A DNA stretch of 64,000 nucleotides from Acinetobacter kyonggiensis (lineage in GTDB: Bacteria > Pseudomonadota > Gammaproteobacteria > Pseudomonadales > Moraxellaceae): positions 62,001 to 126,000 of the forward strand of contig NZ_FNPK01000008.1 in NCBI RefSeq assembly GCF_900107285.1, read 5' to 3'. A model generated the notes under the pieces. That model saw nothing but the letters and a program-made list of their open reading frames with translations. It made no database searches and was not told the origin of the DNA. Below are positions 46,801 through 55,445 of the stretch, in pieces. Position 1 is the first letter of the stretch, and each line of letters begins with the position of its first letter. The position numbers and the translations under genes were made by a program.

Positions 46801-47829
46801 TTATTCAGAAAAAGGCAGTTTTCCACCTTGATCATGGATGGACTCAAAGGTACTGACCCGAAGTTGTTCTTCTGATTGGTTAAAATGCTGTTGACGTAAT
46901 TGTTGCACCGCTTTTTGTTTCGCATCCTCACTCATGCCACTTTTCATCACGCTGTCACGCTCATTCAGATAACCATTGACTTTATTTTTCCAGTCACTGC
47001 GTTCGGTATCTAAAGTTTCTAAACGCTGTGTGACTTCAGGTCCGACCAAATTGGTTCGCATTTGATGAATTTCTTCAGCAGAACCGCCACGTGCTTTAAT
47101 ATCTGTAGTGAGCTTTCTTAAATCTTCCAGTTTATTGAGTTGTTGTAAGTTTTCTTTCCAGTCTTCAGGTAGTTGATTGAATAGGTTTTTTAATTTTTCT
47201 GCCTTTTGTGCTTCAGTTAAATTTTTGTCATCCAGAACGGCCATGCGATTTAAAGTGTATTCATGGTAAGTATCTTCCGTACCAAATAAACCTTCAATTT
47301 CGTAGTTAGAAAACAGCTGTTTGCGTAAATTTTTCATATCGGCAAATATGCTTTGATAATATTTGGCATCATCTTTATCAATATTGGGCGTTTGTAGATG
47401 ACCGAGTTTTTCACGGTAATCCATATAGCGATTCCATAAATCTAAAATTTGCGCTCGGGCAGGCTCTTGATAGCTTTGCTCAATATAAGTCTTAAAGTCC
47501 GTTTTAATTTGCTTGAGGTCTTTTTCACCATATTGAGTAATAAAGTATTCAAAACAGTTACGTGTTTGTTCATTCACAATTAAACGATTGGTCTGATCTA
47601 AGCGTAACTGACAGTTAATTTCAGTGTCTTGCTGGCTTTTACCCATAAAAGCCTTAGCCTGAACTGATTTCATGGAATTGTTTGCTGTTAAAAAATTATC
47701 TTGTATAGCAATGCTTTGTGCTGAACTTGTTGGGTCTGCACTGGATTGAGATGGTGCTAACCAAAATAATACTGCACCGATACACAATACAATAAGAGCC
47801 AAAATGACCCAGAGCTTATATTTCTGCAT
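46801..47829 (-). CDS. lifO: Lipase-specific foldase (LifO/LipB)
   Basis: The 342-residue protein is an inner-membrane steric chaperone: one N-terminal helix (about residues 6-25), a Ser/Ala linker, then the helical foldase domain with EYFITQYGEKDL and WNRYMDYREKLG-like motifs and a long charged helical region. It lies upstream of the two lipase genes, the order known for Acinetobacter lipBA and the reverse of Pseudomonas. One foldase would have to serve both lipases. Confidence 0.9.
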   Translation of the reverse strand: MQKYKLWVILALIVLCIGAVLFWLAPSQSSADPTSSAQSIAIQDNFLTANNSMKSVQAKAFMGKSQQDTEINCQLRLDQTNRLIVNEQTRNCFEYFITQYGEKDLKQIKTDFKTYIEQSYQEPARAQILDLWNRYMDYREKLGHLQTPNIDKDDAKYYQSIFADMKNLRKQLFSNYEIEGLFGTEDTYHEYTLNRMAVLDDKNLTEAQKAEKLKNLFNQLPEDWKENLQQLNKLEDLRKLTTDIKARGGSAEEIHQMRTNLVGPEVTQRLETLDTERSDWKNKVNGYLNERDSVMKSGMSEDAKQKAVQQLRQQHFNQSEEQLRVSTFESIHDQGGKLPFSE

Positions 47830-47977
47830 GTCCTATGCAACCTTTTATTGCTGTTTTTATTAAGTCCAAAATAGAACTCAATTTGCCATTAAATGTGCAA
47901 ATACATGGTAGAAAAGTTGTAAATCCTGATAAGCGGTTGTTAACATGTCATTCGTTTGAACTTGCTTGATTTTCGCT

Positions 47978-48883
47978 ATGAAAAAGACTTCACCTAAAAT
48001 TCAACGCCGACATCTGAGCGGTGTTTTTTTACTTAATAAGCCTTTGGGTATTAGTTCTAATGCTGCATTGCAACGAGTTCGTTGGTTATATCGCGCTCAA
48101 AAAGCTGGACATACTGGTGCTTTAGATCCTTTAGCTTCAGGTTTGTTACCGATTTGTCTGGGTGAAGCGACTAAATTTTCCCATTATTTATTGGATTCAA
48201 CCAAGCGCTACCAAACCACCATTCATTTAGGTCATAGCACCACCACGGGTGATGTGGAGGGGAGTGTCTTGTTCGAGCAAGCCGTTCCTGAGTTGACTCA
48301 AGCAAAAATTGAACAGGTTTTGGCCACCTTTGTGGGGGATATTCAGCAAGTTCCACCGATGTATTCTGCCTTAAAAAAAGAAGGCCGTCCGTTGTATGAA
48401 CTGGCGCGTAAGGGGATTGAAATTGAACGTGAAGCACGTCCTATTACCATTGAGGCACTTGAGTTATTGTCTTTTACTGAAAATAGTCTGACCTTAGATG
48501 TGACTTGTTCGAAGGGGACGTATATTCGTGTGTTGGGTGAAGATATTGCCAAAGCCTTAAACACTTTTGGGCATTTAACTTATTTGCACCGAATTAAAAC
48601 AGGGCAATTTGATTTAATCCCAAGCTATACCATTGAATATTTAGAAAGCTTAACTGAATTTGAACGTGATGCTTTGTTGTTGCCTGTTTTTGCGCCAGTC
48701 GATCATTTTATCCAAGTACAAGTTCCTGAAGGTCGTGCCGAATATTTTAGTCGTGGTATGGAAAGTAATATTGAGCATGCAGCAGAAAATGAGGTTTTGG
48801 TTTTTGATGGCGAGAAATGTTTAGGTCTGGCGGAAATTACCGATAAAAAGCGTTTAGTCCCGAAACGTGTTTTAAATCTCTAA
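47978..48883 (+). CDS. truB: tRNA pseudouridine-55 synthase
   Basis: The 301-residue enzyme makes the universal pseudouridine 55 in the T loop. The catalytic Asp lies in [16 protein letters not shown], and [31 protein letters not shown] and [13 protein letters not shown] follow in order. ATG 47978 (MKKTSPK) is preferred to the upstream TTG. No clear ribosome site is visible. It is not beside rbfA or rpsO here but stands alone. Confidence 0.96.
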   Translation: MKKTSPKIQRRHLSGVFLLNKPLGISSNAALQRVRWLYRAQKAGHTGALDPLASGLLPICLGEATKFSHYLLDSTKRYQTTIHLGHSTTTGDVEGSVLFEQAVPELTQAKIEQVLATFVGDIQQVPPMYSALKKEGRPLYELARKGIEIEREARPITIEALELLSFTENSLTLDVTCSKGTYIRVLGEDIAKALNTFGHLTYLHRIKTGQFDLIPSYTIEYLESLTEFERDALLLPVFAPVDHFIQVQVPEGRAEYFSRGMESNIEHAAENEVLVFDGEKCLGLAEITDKKRLVPKRVLNL

Positions 48884-48922
48884 TTATTTTGTAATCATTT
48901 TTTAGCAAAGCGATAAAATCAT

Positions 48923-49693
48923 ATGGACATCGAGATTATCATCAGCCTGATTTTTTTCGCATTCTGTGCAGGTGCAATAGATGCAGCGGTAGGTGGTGGC
49001 GGTTTAATTCAAATTCCTGCACTTATGGGGGCATTGCCAAACTATGCAACGGCAACGGTTTTTGGTACCAATAAACTGGCTTCTATTTGTGGCACAGCTT
49101 CAGCGGCATTTTCCTATTTACGTCAAGTTAAGCTGCAATGGAAGTTATTGGCTGTAATTGCTGTCACCGCATTTATCAGTTCCTTTGGCGGAGCAGCCTG
49201 TGTTTCGATGATTCCACAGGCGGTTTTAAAACCTTTTGTGTTGTTTATGCTGATCGTGATTGCCATTTATACTTTTATGAAGAAGCAATTTGGTCAAGTC
49301 CATTTTCAGCAAAGTGTCACCACTAAAACATTAGTTTTGGCGGCTGTGGGCGGTTTATTGATTGGTTTCTATGACGGCATTTTTGGCCCAGGTACAGGCA
49401 GCTTCTTTATTTTTTATTTTATTCGTTATTTAAAAGTCGACTTTTTACATGCCTCGGCATTGTCTAAAATTGGCAATTTTATGACCAATTTTGCCGCTCT
49501 AAGTTTCTTTATTCCAACCGGTCATGTGCTGTTTAGTTTAGGTCTGATCATGGCTGTAGCCAATGTTGCAGGTTCAGTGATTGGGGTGAAAATGGCATTA
49601 AAATACGGTAGTGGCTTTATTCGTATTTTATTTTTAATTTTGGTTTCAGTGTTGATTCTGCGTTTAAGCTATCAAATGCTTTTCACAAGTTAA
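48923..49693 (+). CDS. TSUP (TauE/SafE) family permease
   Basis: The 256-residue protein has about eight membrane helices and the TSUP repeats: DAAVGGGGLIQIPALM near residue 20 and GFYDGIFGPGTGSFFIFYFI in the second half. The family moves sulfite, sulfoacetate, taurine-related anions or other small organic anions. Substrate cannot be named. It follows truB by 39 bases and could be cotranscribed with it. Confidence 0.9.
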   Translation: MDIEIIISLIFFAFCAGAIDAAVGGGGLIQIPALMGALPNYATATVFGTNKLASICGTASAAFSYLRQVKLQWKLLAVIAVTAFISSFGGAACVSMIPQAVLKPFVLFMLIVIAIYTFMKKQFGQVHFQQSVTTKTLVLAAVGGLLIGFYDGIFGPGTGSFFIFYFIRYLKVDFLHASALSKIGNFMTNFAALSFFIPTGHVLFSLGLIMAVANVAGSVIGVKMALKYGSGFIRILFLILVSVLILRLSYQMLFTS

Positions 49694-49740
49694 TCATAAA
49701 ATGCATAGAAACGAACAGTGTCATTGAATCTTGCTGCTTA

Positions 49741-49771
49741 AAAATGAGTCCTATATAGGGCTCATTTTGAT
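49741..49771 (+). terminator. Bidirectional terminator
   Basis: AAAATGAG-TCC / GGG-CTCATTTT stem between the convergent TSUP and EamA genes. Confidence 0.8.
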
Positions 49772-49810
49772 ATGCGGGGTCGATGCAATAAAGATGGCTG
49801 TGAACCAGCT

Positions 49811-50698
49811 TTATTTGACTTTTTCATGGTTAGGCAAATCAGTTTTTTGACCTGATCGAAAGGTTACACCCACCGAGGCGATCATAATACACAGCAAAGC
49901 AACACTTTGTAGCAGGGTAATTTGTTCTTTTAATAACAACCAACCTGCCAAAGCACCCAATGCAGGCGATAAACTGGAAAGAGTACCATAGCTTAGTTTA
50001 GTTAAGCGTTTGAGTGCCATCAGATCCAGTGCATAAGGAATCGCTGTGGCCAAGAGGGCAATCATTAAAGCCTGTGGCCAATATTGAAATTGCACCAATG
50101 CAGTTGGGTTATGTACGAGACTTATTGGGAGCATCAGCATCGCGGATAAAACAATGGCGATGCTGAGTGCATGCATACCAATATTCTGTCGTACCACACG
50201 TTGGCCAAAATAAATATAGATGGCCCAACAGACACCTGCACCTAATGCAAAAGCAGCCCCTAAATAGGAAAAATTATGTTGATTGGCATCTTGCCAAGGA
50301 ACCATCAGTGCCACACCTAAAATGGCTAAGCCAACCCAGATATAATCACTTTTTCGCTTAATGGAGAGTAAGGCCAAAGTCAGCGGCCCTAAGAATTCTA
50401 GACCGACAGCAATGCCTTGCGGTAATTTGCCCAAAGAAGCATAGAACAGCACGTTCATCAAACAGACTGAACCACTATAAAATAACAAGTCCTTCCATTT
50501 TAGATAGGGTAAGCGTTTGATGATTTTCCAAGAACGGAACATCACTACAATCAAAATAGAAGCAAAACAAAGGCGAAGGGTCACCACGGTGAGTGGGTCG
50601 AGGACTTCAATCAGTTGTTTGGCAAATGAGGCACTGATCTGATACGCCACCATGGATAAGACCATGTATAACACAGCAGTAAGTTGGGTATTGGACAT
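49811..50698 (-). CDS. EamA-family (RhtA-like) exporter
   Basis: The 295-residue protein has ten predicted membrane helices in two five-helix EamA repeats. The RhtA-like LPQGIAVGLEFLGPLTLAL stretch and YIWVGLAILGVALM suggest an amino acid or small metabolite exporter. Start 50698 (MSNTQL) follows GGAG closely; a longer frame adds an unlikely Cys-containing tail. A paralogue with matching motifs lies at 52715-53605, on the other side of the lipoprotein gene and in the same orientation. Confidence 0.88.
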   Translation of the reverse strand: MSNTQLTAVLYMVLSMVAYQISASFAKQLIEVLDPLTVVTLRLCFASILIVVMFRSWKIIKRLPYLKWKDLLFYSGSVCLMNVLFYASLGKLPQGIAVGLEFLGPLTLALLSIKRKSDYIWVGLAILGVALMVPWQDANQHNFSYLGAAFALGAGVCWAIYIYFGQRVVRQNIGMHALSIAIVLSAMLMLPISLVHNPTALVQFQYWPQALMIALLATAIPYALDLMALKRLTKLSYGTLSSLSPALGALAGWLLLKEQITLLQSVALLCIMIASVGVTFRSGQKTDLPNHEKVK

Positions 50699-50895
50699 AT
50701 GCTCCGCGCTACAACCAGTCAAGGTAGATCAGTTTGAGAAAGTGTTCATATTATAGCAATGATAGAAAAAAGCAGGGGTCACATCTTGTGATGAAAATGA
50801 TCATTATTAAATGAATGTTACTCTGAATTTGTTATTCAAAATCAAAAATATAATAATAGCGAGTATTTTTTGTTGTACTTAACTTTGGAATAATA

Positions 50896-52683
50896 ATGAT
50901 TACATCATCCATAAAATTAAAAAACATTGCCTTCGCTTGTCTTTTGGGAATGTCATTGGCAGGGTGTGGTTCTGATAGTGACTCGGAAACAAAACCTGCA
51001 AATGAAGAGGCGATGCTGCAAAAAAATGTATCGGCTTTAGTTCTTTCATCCACTGGTAATGCGCTTGCCGCTGCTGAAATTGTGATTGCAGGTCAAACGT
51101 TTAAGGCGGATGATTTGGGTAAAGCTGCTTTTACGGTACAGATTCCAAAATCAGCAACGCATGTTGTGGTGGTTTTTAAAAAAGAGGGTTTTATCAGTCA
51201 GTCTTTACGGATTGACGTTGGACAACTTGGACAGCTTTCAGCCAATTTACTGCATGTTAAACAGACTGTTTCGATTGCCAAGATTGAAGAAGCGCAGGTC
51301 ATTCAGTCGGTATATCAAAATGCACAGATTACGATTCCTGAAAATGCCTTTGTATTGCCAAATGGTCAGCCCGCTACAGGTGCGGTCACGGTTACATTTA
51401 CACCTTGGAATATTGCAGGATCGGATTTAAATGCGATGCCAGCCAATGGTGTCGCACAAGATGCACAGGGCAATATTGTCAATTTAATCAGTGCTGGAAT
51501 GATCACTGCCACATTTACCAATGCAGCAGGTCAAAAATTACAATTGGCTGCGGGTAAAACAGCGGATATCCAAATGGATTTACCGCTAGAGAGTATTAAT
51601 AATCAGAAGTTGCTGGTTGGATCAAGTATTCCAATGTGGCATTTTGATGAAGCCAAAGGACTTTGGGCAGAAGAGGGTGTAGGGCAGGTGGTAAAAGCGG
51701 TGACATCTGCAACAGGTCTGGCTGTACATGCGACGGTTTCACATTTTTCTACATGGAATTGGGATTTTAAATTTGTAAATGCAGGTTCAGTCTTTGTCCA
51801 GTGTAAGTCAGCTTCAGTTGCGGTTCCTTGTCATATTACTGCAAAAGTGAAATTGAAAGATGGCTCTGGTCTTACTAAGGTCAATTCTATTTCAGCAGAA
51901 GGCATCAGCATTATTAATATGCCATCTGAAGGTTCCATTGAGTGGACTGCAAAAGATATAACAGGGACTTTAATTGGTGAAAAGACCTCTGCAACATCGG
52001 GCAATGTCATTATTGACTTAGGTGCTCCGACCACCAAGAATTTTGTCAAATGTGAGTTGGCAAATGGTACTGCTGTGGCTTGTTCAGGCAAGCTGAACGG
52101 AGGTATTGATTTTTCGCTTCCTAAAGAAGGCGGCAATGTTCTGACAGGGCTTCAAAATGTAACTCAGCTGAATTGGGAAGCAACGTCTGCACCTTATGAA
52201 ACGGTATCCTCTGTGTATCAATATAAAGGTAATCAAGTTTCAGGGCTAACAGGTGACGTTAAAATCATTCTTTCAACCTCTGAAAAGTTATTTGATAAAA
52301 CCGTTTATGAGCTTCTGTGTAAATCACCAGACCCTGTGTTTTTCTGTCAGGTTCGATTGGACGGATCTTTTTATTCTGAGGTTAAAAACCTGAGTGGTAG
52401 TTTCTTAAAGAGTTTTACCATTCCATTGGATAAAAAGGTCAAAGTGTACTTGCCAATACCACCCGCAGAATCCGTTGATAGTGTGTGGATTAATGCAGAA
52501 GCATATATCTATCGCAATGGACTTGAAAATCGTAAAGTAGTTGAGGTTGGCATGAATTCAACCCTGATTCAGTTTGATTTTAATGCGACTGACTGGTGTG
52601 AACCTTGGAAAGGAGATACTACTTATCCTGAACCTTCAGAGCAAAATATGAATAAATACTGTTGGTATGAGATGCCTCAGTAA
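50896..52683 (+). CDS. Large lipoprotein of unknown function
   Basis: The 595-residue protein has a lipoprotein signal with lipobox LAGC (Cys near residue 23), then a Ser/Asp-rich linker. Residues about 45-110 (SALVLSSTGNALAAAEIVIA, VVVFKKEGFISQSLRI) resemble a carboxypeptidase-regulatory beta-sandwich, followed by ITIPENAFVLPNGQPATGAV, found in surface proteins with similar domains. The C-terminal half has three or four beta-rich repeats, each with Cys pairs such as VQCKSASVAVPCHI, VKCELANGTAVACSG and LCKSPDPVFFCQV, which probably form disulfides. No enzymatic motif was recognised. A terminator follows. Confidence 0.8.
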   Translation: MITSSIKLKNIAFACLLGMSLAGCGSDSDSETKPANEEAMLQKNVSALVLSSTGNALAAAEIVIAGQTFKADDLGKAAFTVQIPKSATHVVVVFKKEGFISQSLRIDVGQLGQLSANLLHVKQTVSIAKIEEAQVIQSVYQNAQITIPENAFVLPNGQPATGAVTVTFTPWNIAGSDLNAMPANGVAQDAQGNIVNLISAGMITATFTNAAGQKLQLAAGKTADIQMDLPLESINNQKLLVGSSIPMWHFDEAKGLWAEEGVGQVVKAVTSATGLAVHATVSHFSTWNWDFKFVNAGSVFVQCKSASVAVPCHITAKVKLKDGSGLTKVNSISAEGISIINMPSEGSIEWTAKDITGTLIGEKTSATSGNVIIDLGAPTTKNFVKCELANGTAVACSGKLNGGIDFSLPKEGGNVLTGLQNVTQLNWEATSAPYETVSSVYQYKGNQVSGLTGDVKIILSTSEKLFDKTVYELLCKSPDPVFFCQVRLDGSFYSEVKNLSGSFLKSFTIPLDKKVKVYLPIPPAESVDSVWINAEAYIYRNGLENRKVVEVGMNSTLIQFDFNATDWCEPWKGDTTYPEPSEQNMNKYCWYEMPQ

Positions 52684-52690
52684 GGCTGAT

Positions 52691-52717
52691 AAAACCACAC
52701 TTCGGTGTGGTTTTTTA
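52691..52717 (+). terminator. Bidirectional terminator
   Basis: AAAACCACAC / GTGTGGTTTT with a TTCG tetraloop and T tract, between convergent genes. Confidence 0.92.
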
Positions 52718-53605
52718 TTGCTTTAACTTGGCTTCTATTTTTTGCTTGGCTTGATGCGTGGTATAGGTACAACCCACGGAGGCGGCAATGATGACCATCA
52801 GTGCTAGCCACTGTGTCCAGAGCAATTGTTCATGTAAAACGATAAAACCTGAAAGTGCTGCAATGGCAGGCTCTAAACTGGTCAATGTACCAAAAATAAA
52901 AGGGCTTAAACGTCGCAGCGCTATCATCTCCAAAGAAAATGGCAATGCGCTCGCCAGTATGGCCAAGGCAATAAAATAGATGAAATTTGAAGGTTCAAAA
53001 ACGCTGCTTGGAATCCCTGAATAGAGTGCAACGGGCATTAAGCACAGCATGCCAATGAACATGCCTAAGCACACAGTATGATTACCTGAAATGCCTGAAG
53101 GTTTCTGCCCAAAGATAATATACATTGCCCAACATGCACCGGCAGCTAAGGCAAAGGCAATACCAATAGGATCTAATGCTTGAGCCGTTTGATCGAATGG
53201 AAAGAGTAAAATTAAGCCTAAAATGGCCAGTCCAACCCAAATGAAATCGTATCTTTGCCGCGCATAATAAAGCGCCACGCCGAGTGGGCCAATAAACTCA
53301 AAAGAGACCGCAATGCCGAGGGGGAGACGCTCAATAGACAAATAGAACATGGCATTCATACCTGCCAAAGCAATGCCATAGCTGCTAATGGCACGCCAGT
53401 TCACGTGTCTAAAATTGATGTGCCAAATTTTAAAAATCATGGCCAGAATGAGAGAGCCTAATAACAGGCGCATGACTGAAACGGTCAGTATAGGAAACTG
53501 ACCGAACAGAATTTTGGCCAGCGAGCCACTGCTTTGCATACTGATCATGGCAATAAACAATAAAATTAAAGCTTGAGTTTGTGGCGTATTTTTAAAATTC
53601 GGCAT
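52715..53605 (-). CDS. EamA-family (RhtA-like) exporter, paralogue
   Basis: The 296-residue protein has ten membrane helices and the same RhtA-like features as the gene at 49811: LPLGIAVSFEFIGPLGVALY and FIWVGLAILGLILLFPF. The proteins are clearly paralogous but well diverged, so the duplication is old. Likely role is export of an amino acid or related metabolite. Upstream, 53606-53812 holds no feature that could be recognised apart from its own likely promoter. Confidence 0.88.
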   Translation of the reverse strand: MPNFKNTPQTQALILLFIAMISMQSSGSLAKILFGQFPILTVSVMRLLLGSLILAMIFKIWHINFRHVNWRAISSYGIALAGMNAMFYLSIERLPLGIAVSFEFIGPLGVALYYARQRYDFIWVGLAILGLILLFPFDQTAQALDPIGIAFALAAGACWAMYIIFGQKPSGISGNHTVCLGMFIGMLCLMPVALYSGIPSSVFEPSNFIYFIALAILASALPFSLEMIALRRLSPFIFGTLTSLEPAIAALSGFIVLHEQLLWTQWLALMVIIAASVGCTYTTHQAKQKIEAKLKQ

Positions 53606-53812
53606 TCATTTCTATAACTAAATTTGTTTCGATTATTCGAATAGCGGGAGATGAGCGATCAGCGGTAAAATGACTGAAAATTTTTACATATAAACGTTTA
53701 GAACACATCTTTGTATTTGGATGATTGTCTGTCTATTTTCTATAGTAGAACTGCATATCGTGTCATTACGGAACGTATCTTTTCTTAAATGCTGCTTTTA
53801 AATGTTCAAAAT

Positions 53813-53842
53813 AAAAAACCACAGCACGAATGCTGTGGTTTT
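53813..53842 (-). terminator. Terminator of serA
   Basis: AAAACCACAGCA / TGCTGTGGTTTT with a CGAA loop, 16 bases beyond the serA stop on the minus strand. Confidence 0.9.
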
Positions 53843-53857
53843 GCGTTCTAAATTAAA

Positions 53858-55090
53858 TTAGAACAATACGCGAACGCGGATTGTACCTTCAACTTCGTTT
53901 AAGGTATCCAAAGCTTCTTTAGAAGCAGTTGCGTCAACGTCCATGACTAAGTAACCAACGTCACCTTTGGTCATTAACGATTGACCAGAGATGTTGATGC
54001 CGTGTTCAGCAAACAAGTTGTTGATTTTAGAAAGAACGCCAGGAATATTTTTGTGAATGTGCAGTAAACGGTGTTTACCTTCAGTCAACGGCAAAGCAAT
54101 TTCTGGGAAGTTCACCGCAGATAAAGTCATACCTTTATCTGAGTAAGCAACAAATTTCTCTGCCACTTCTAGACCAATGTTTGCTTGCGCTTCCATGGTC
54201 GAACCACCCACGTGAGGGGTTAAAATCACGTTGTCCAAGCCACGAAGTGGAGAAACAAATTCTTCACCGTTTGCTTTAGGCTCTTTCGGGAATACGTCAA
54301 CTGCTGCACCCGCAATGTGACCCGATTTAATCGCATCCGCCAAATCTTCAATAAGCACACATGTACCACGTGCAGCATTAATGAAGATCGAACCTTCTTT
54401 CATTTGAGCAAATTGGTTTTTGCCAAAGAAGTTACGCGTAGATGGTACGTCTGGCACGTGTAAAGATACCACGTCAGCATTGGCAAGAAGTTCAGCCATA
54501 GAACCGACTTGACGTGCATTACCCATAGGTAATTTAGTCACTGCATCATAATAAATGACGTGCATACCCATGCTTTCAGCAAGCACTGAAAGTTGAGAAC
54601 CGATTGAGCCGTAACCCACGATACCTAAAGTTTTGCCACGTGTTTCGAATGAACCAACTGCCGATTTGTTCCAACCACCACGGTGCGTTGAAGCAGATTT
54701 AGCAGGAACACCACGAAGTAACAGAATTGCTTCAGCAAGTACCAGTTCAGCCACTGAACGTGTATTTGAATATGGTGCGTTAAAGACTGGAATACCACGA
54801 ATCATCGCAGCATTCAGATTAACTTGGTTAGTCCCGATACAAAAACAGCCAACAGCGATAAGCTTGTTGGCTGCTTCAAATACTTCTTCAGTCAGCTGAG
54901 TACGTGAACGAATACCGATGAAGTGAGCATCTTTAACCGCTTCTTTCAACGCTTCACCCTCAAGCGCAGTTTTACGGGAATCGATGTTGGTGTATCCAGC
55001 AGCATTTAATGTATCGATTGCGTTTTGGTGAACGCCTTCTAACAACAAGAAACGAATTTTATCTTTAGGTAGAGAAAGATGTTGGCTCAT
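53858..55090 (-). CDS. serA: D-3-phosphoglycerate dehydrogenase
   Basis: The 410-residue enzyme starts serine synthesis by oxidising 3-phosphoglycerate. It has the NAD-binding LGIVGYGSIGSQLSVLA, the catalytic Arg region INAARGTCV, the Glu of the DVFPKEP segment and His in LTPHVGGST. A C-terminal ACT domain (about 335-410) could bind serine. The length matches the E. coli type, which reduces 2-oxoglutarate to D-2-hydroxyglutarate to recycle NADH. The next gene, divergent, encodes a candidate D-2-hydroxyglutarate dehydrogenase. GGAG precedes the ATG. Confidence 0.96.
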   Translation of the reverse strand: MSQHLSLPKDKIRFLLLEGVHQNAIDTLNAAGYTNIDSRKTALEGEALKEAVKDAHFIGIRSRTQLTEEVFEAANKLIAVGCFCIGTNQVNLNAAMIRGIPVFNAPYSNTRSVAELVLAEAILLLRGVPAKSASTHRGGWNKSAVGSFETRGKTLGIVGYGSIGSQLSVLAESMGMHVIYYDAVTKLPMGNARQVGSMAELLANADVVSLHVPDVPSTRNFFGKNQFAQMKEGSIFINAARGTCVLIEDLADAIKSGHIAGAAVDVFPKEPKANGEEFVSPLRGLDNVILTPHVGGSTMEAQANIGLEVAEKFVAYSDKGMTLSAVNFPEIALPLTEGKHRLLHIHKNIPGVLSKINNLFAEHGINISGQSLMTKGDVGYLVMDVDATASKEALDTLNEVEGTIRVRVLF

Positions 55091-55445
55091 TACGGCTCCG
55101 CTACAAAGGCCAAATTTAGTCGCGATATGATAACATACGAGAAGGGTCTATATACATTTCCTTTATGACGCAGCGGATAGGTATTTTTGCCATAGATACA
55201 CTATGAAATGCAGATTTTGGTCTAACTAAAGCTGTAATTTCTAAGCTGTGATGATCAAAAAGCTTATTTTCGCAGGGTTTCGAGAGAAAATGTCTTATAA
55301 TGCTATGCAGTGAAAAGCATCCCCGTGATGCTGTTGATTTTATCTTCACGCCCAGTCTTAAACAGTGTTTTTTTCTTCATCTTTTTTAAATGAATGCTGT
55401 ATAGACCATCCACCACTTGTATATTTCTTGCTAGGTCTGCAAACG
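55091..55445. promoter_or_regulatory. Divergent control region of serA and the flavoenzyme gene
   Basis: The 355-base gap holds start signals for both genes. On the plus strand a perfect -10 hexamer TATAAT lies at 55296-55301, though no good -35 is at the standard distance. An AGCATC/GATGCT hairpin follows near 55315-55332. No operator was recognised. Confidence 0.4.
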
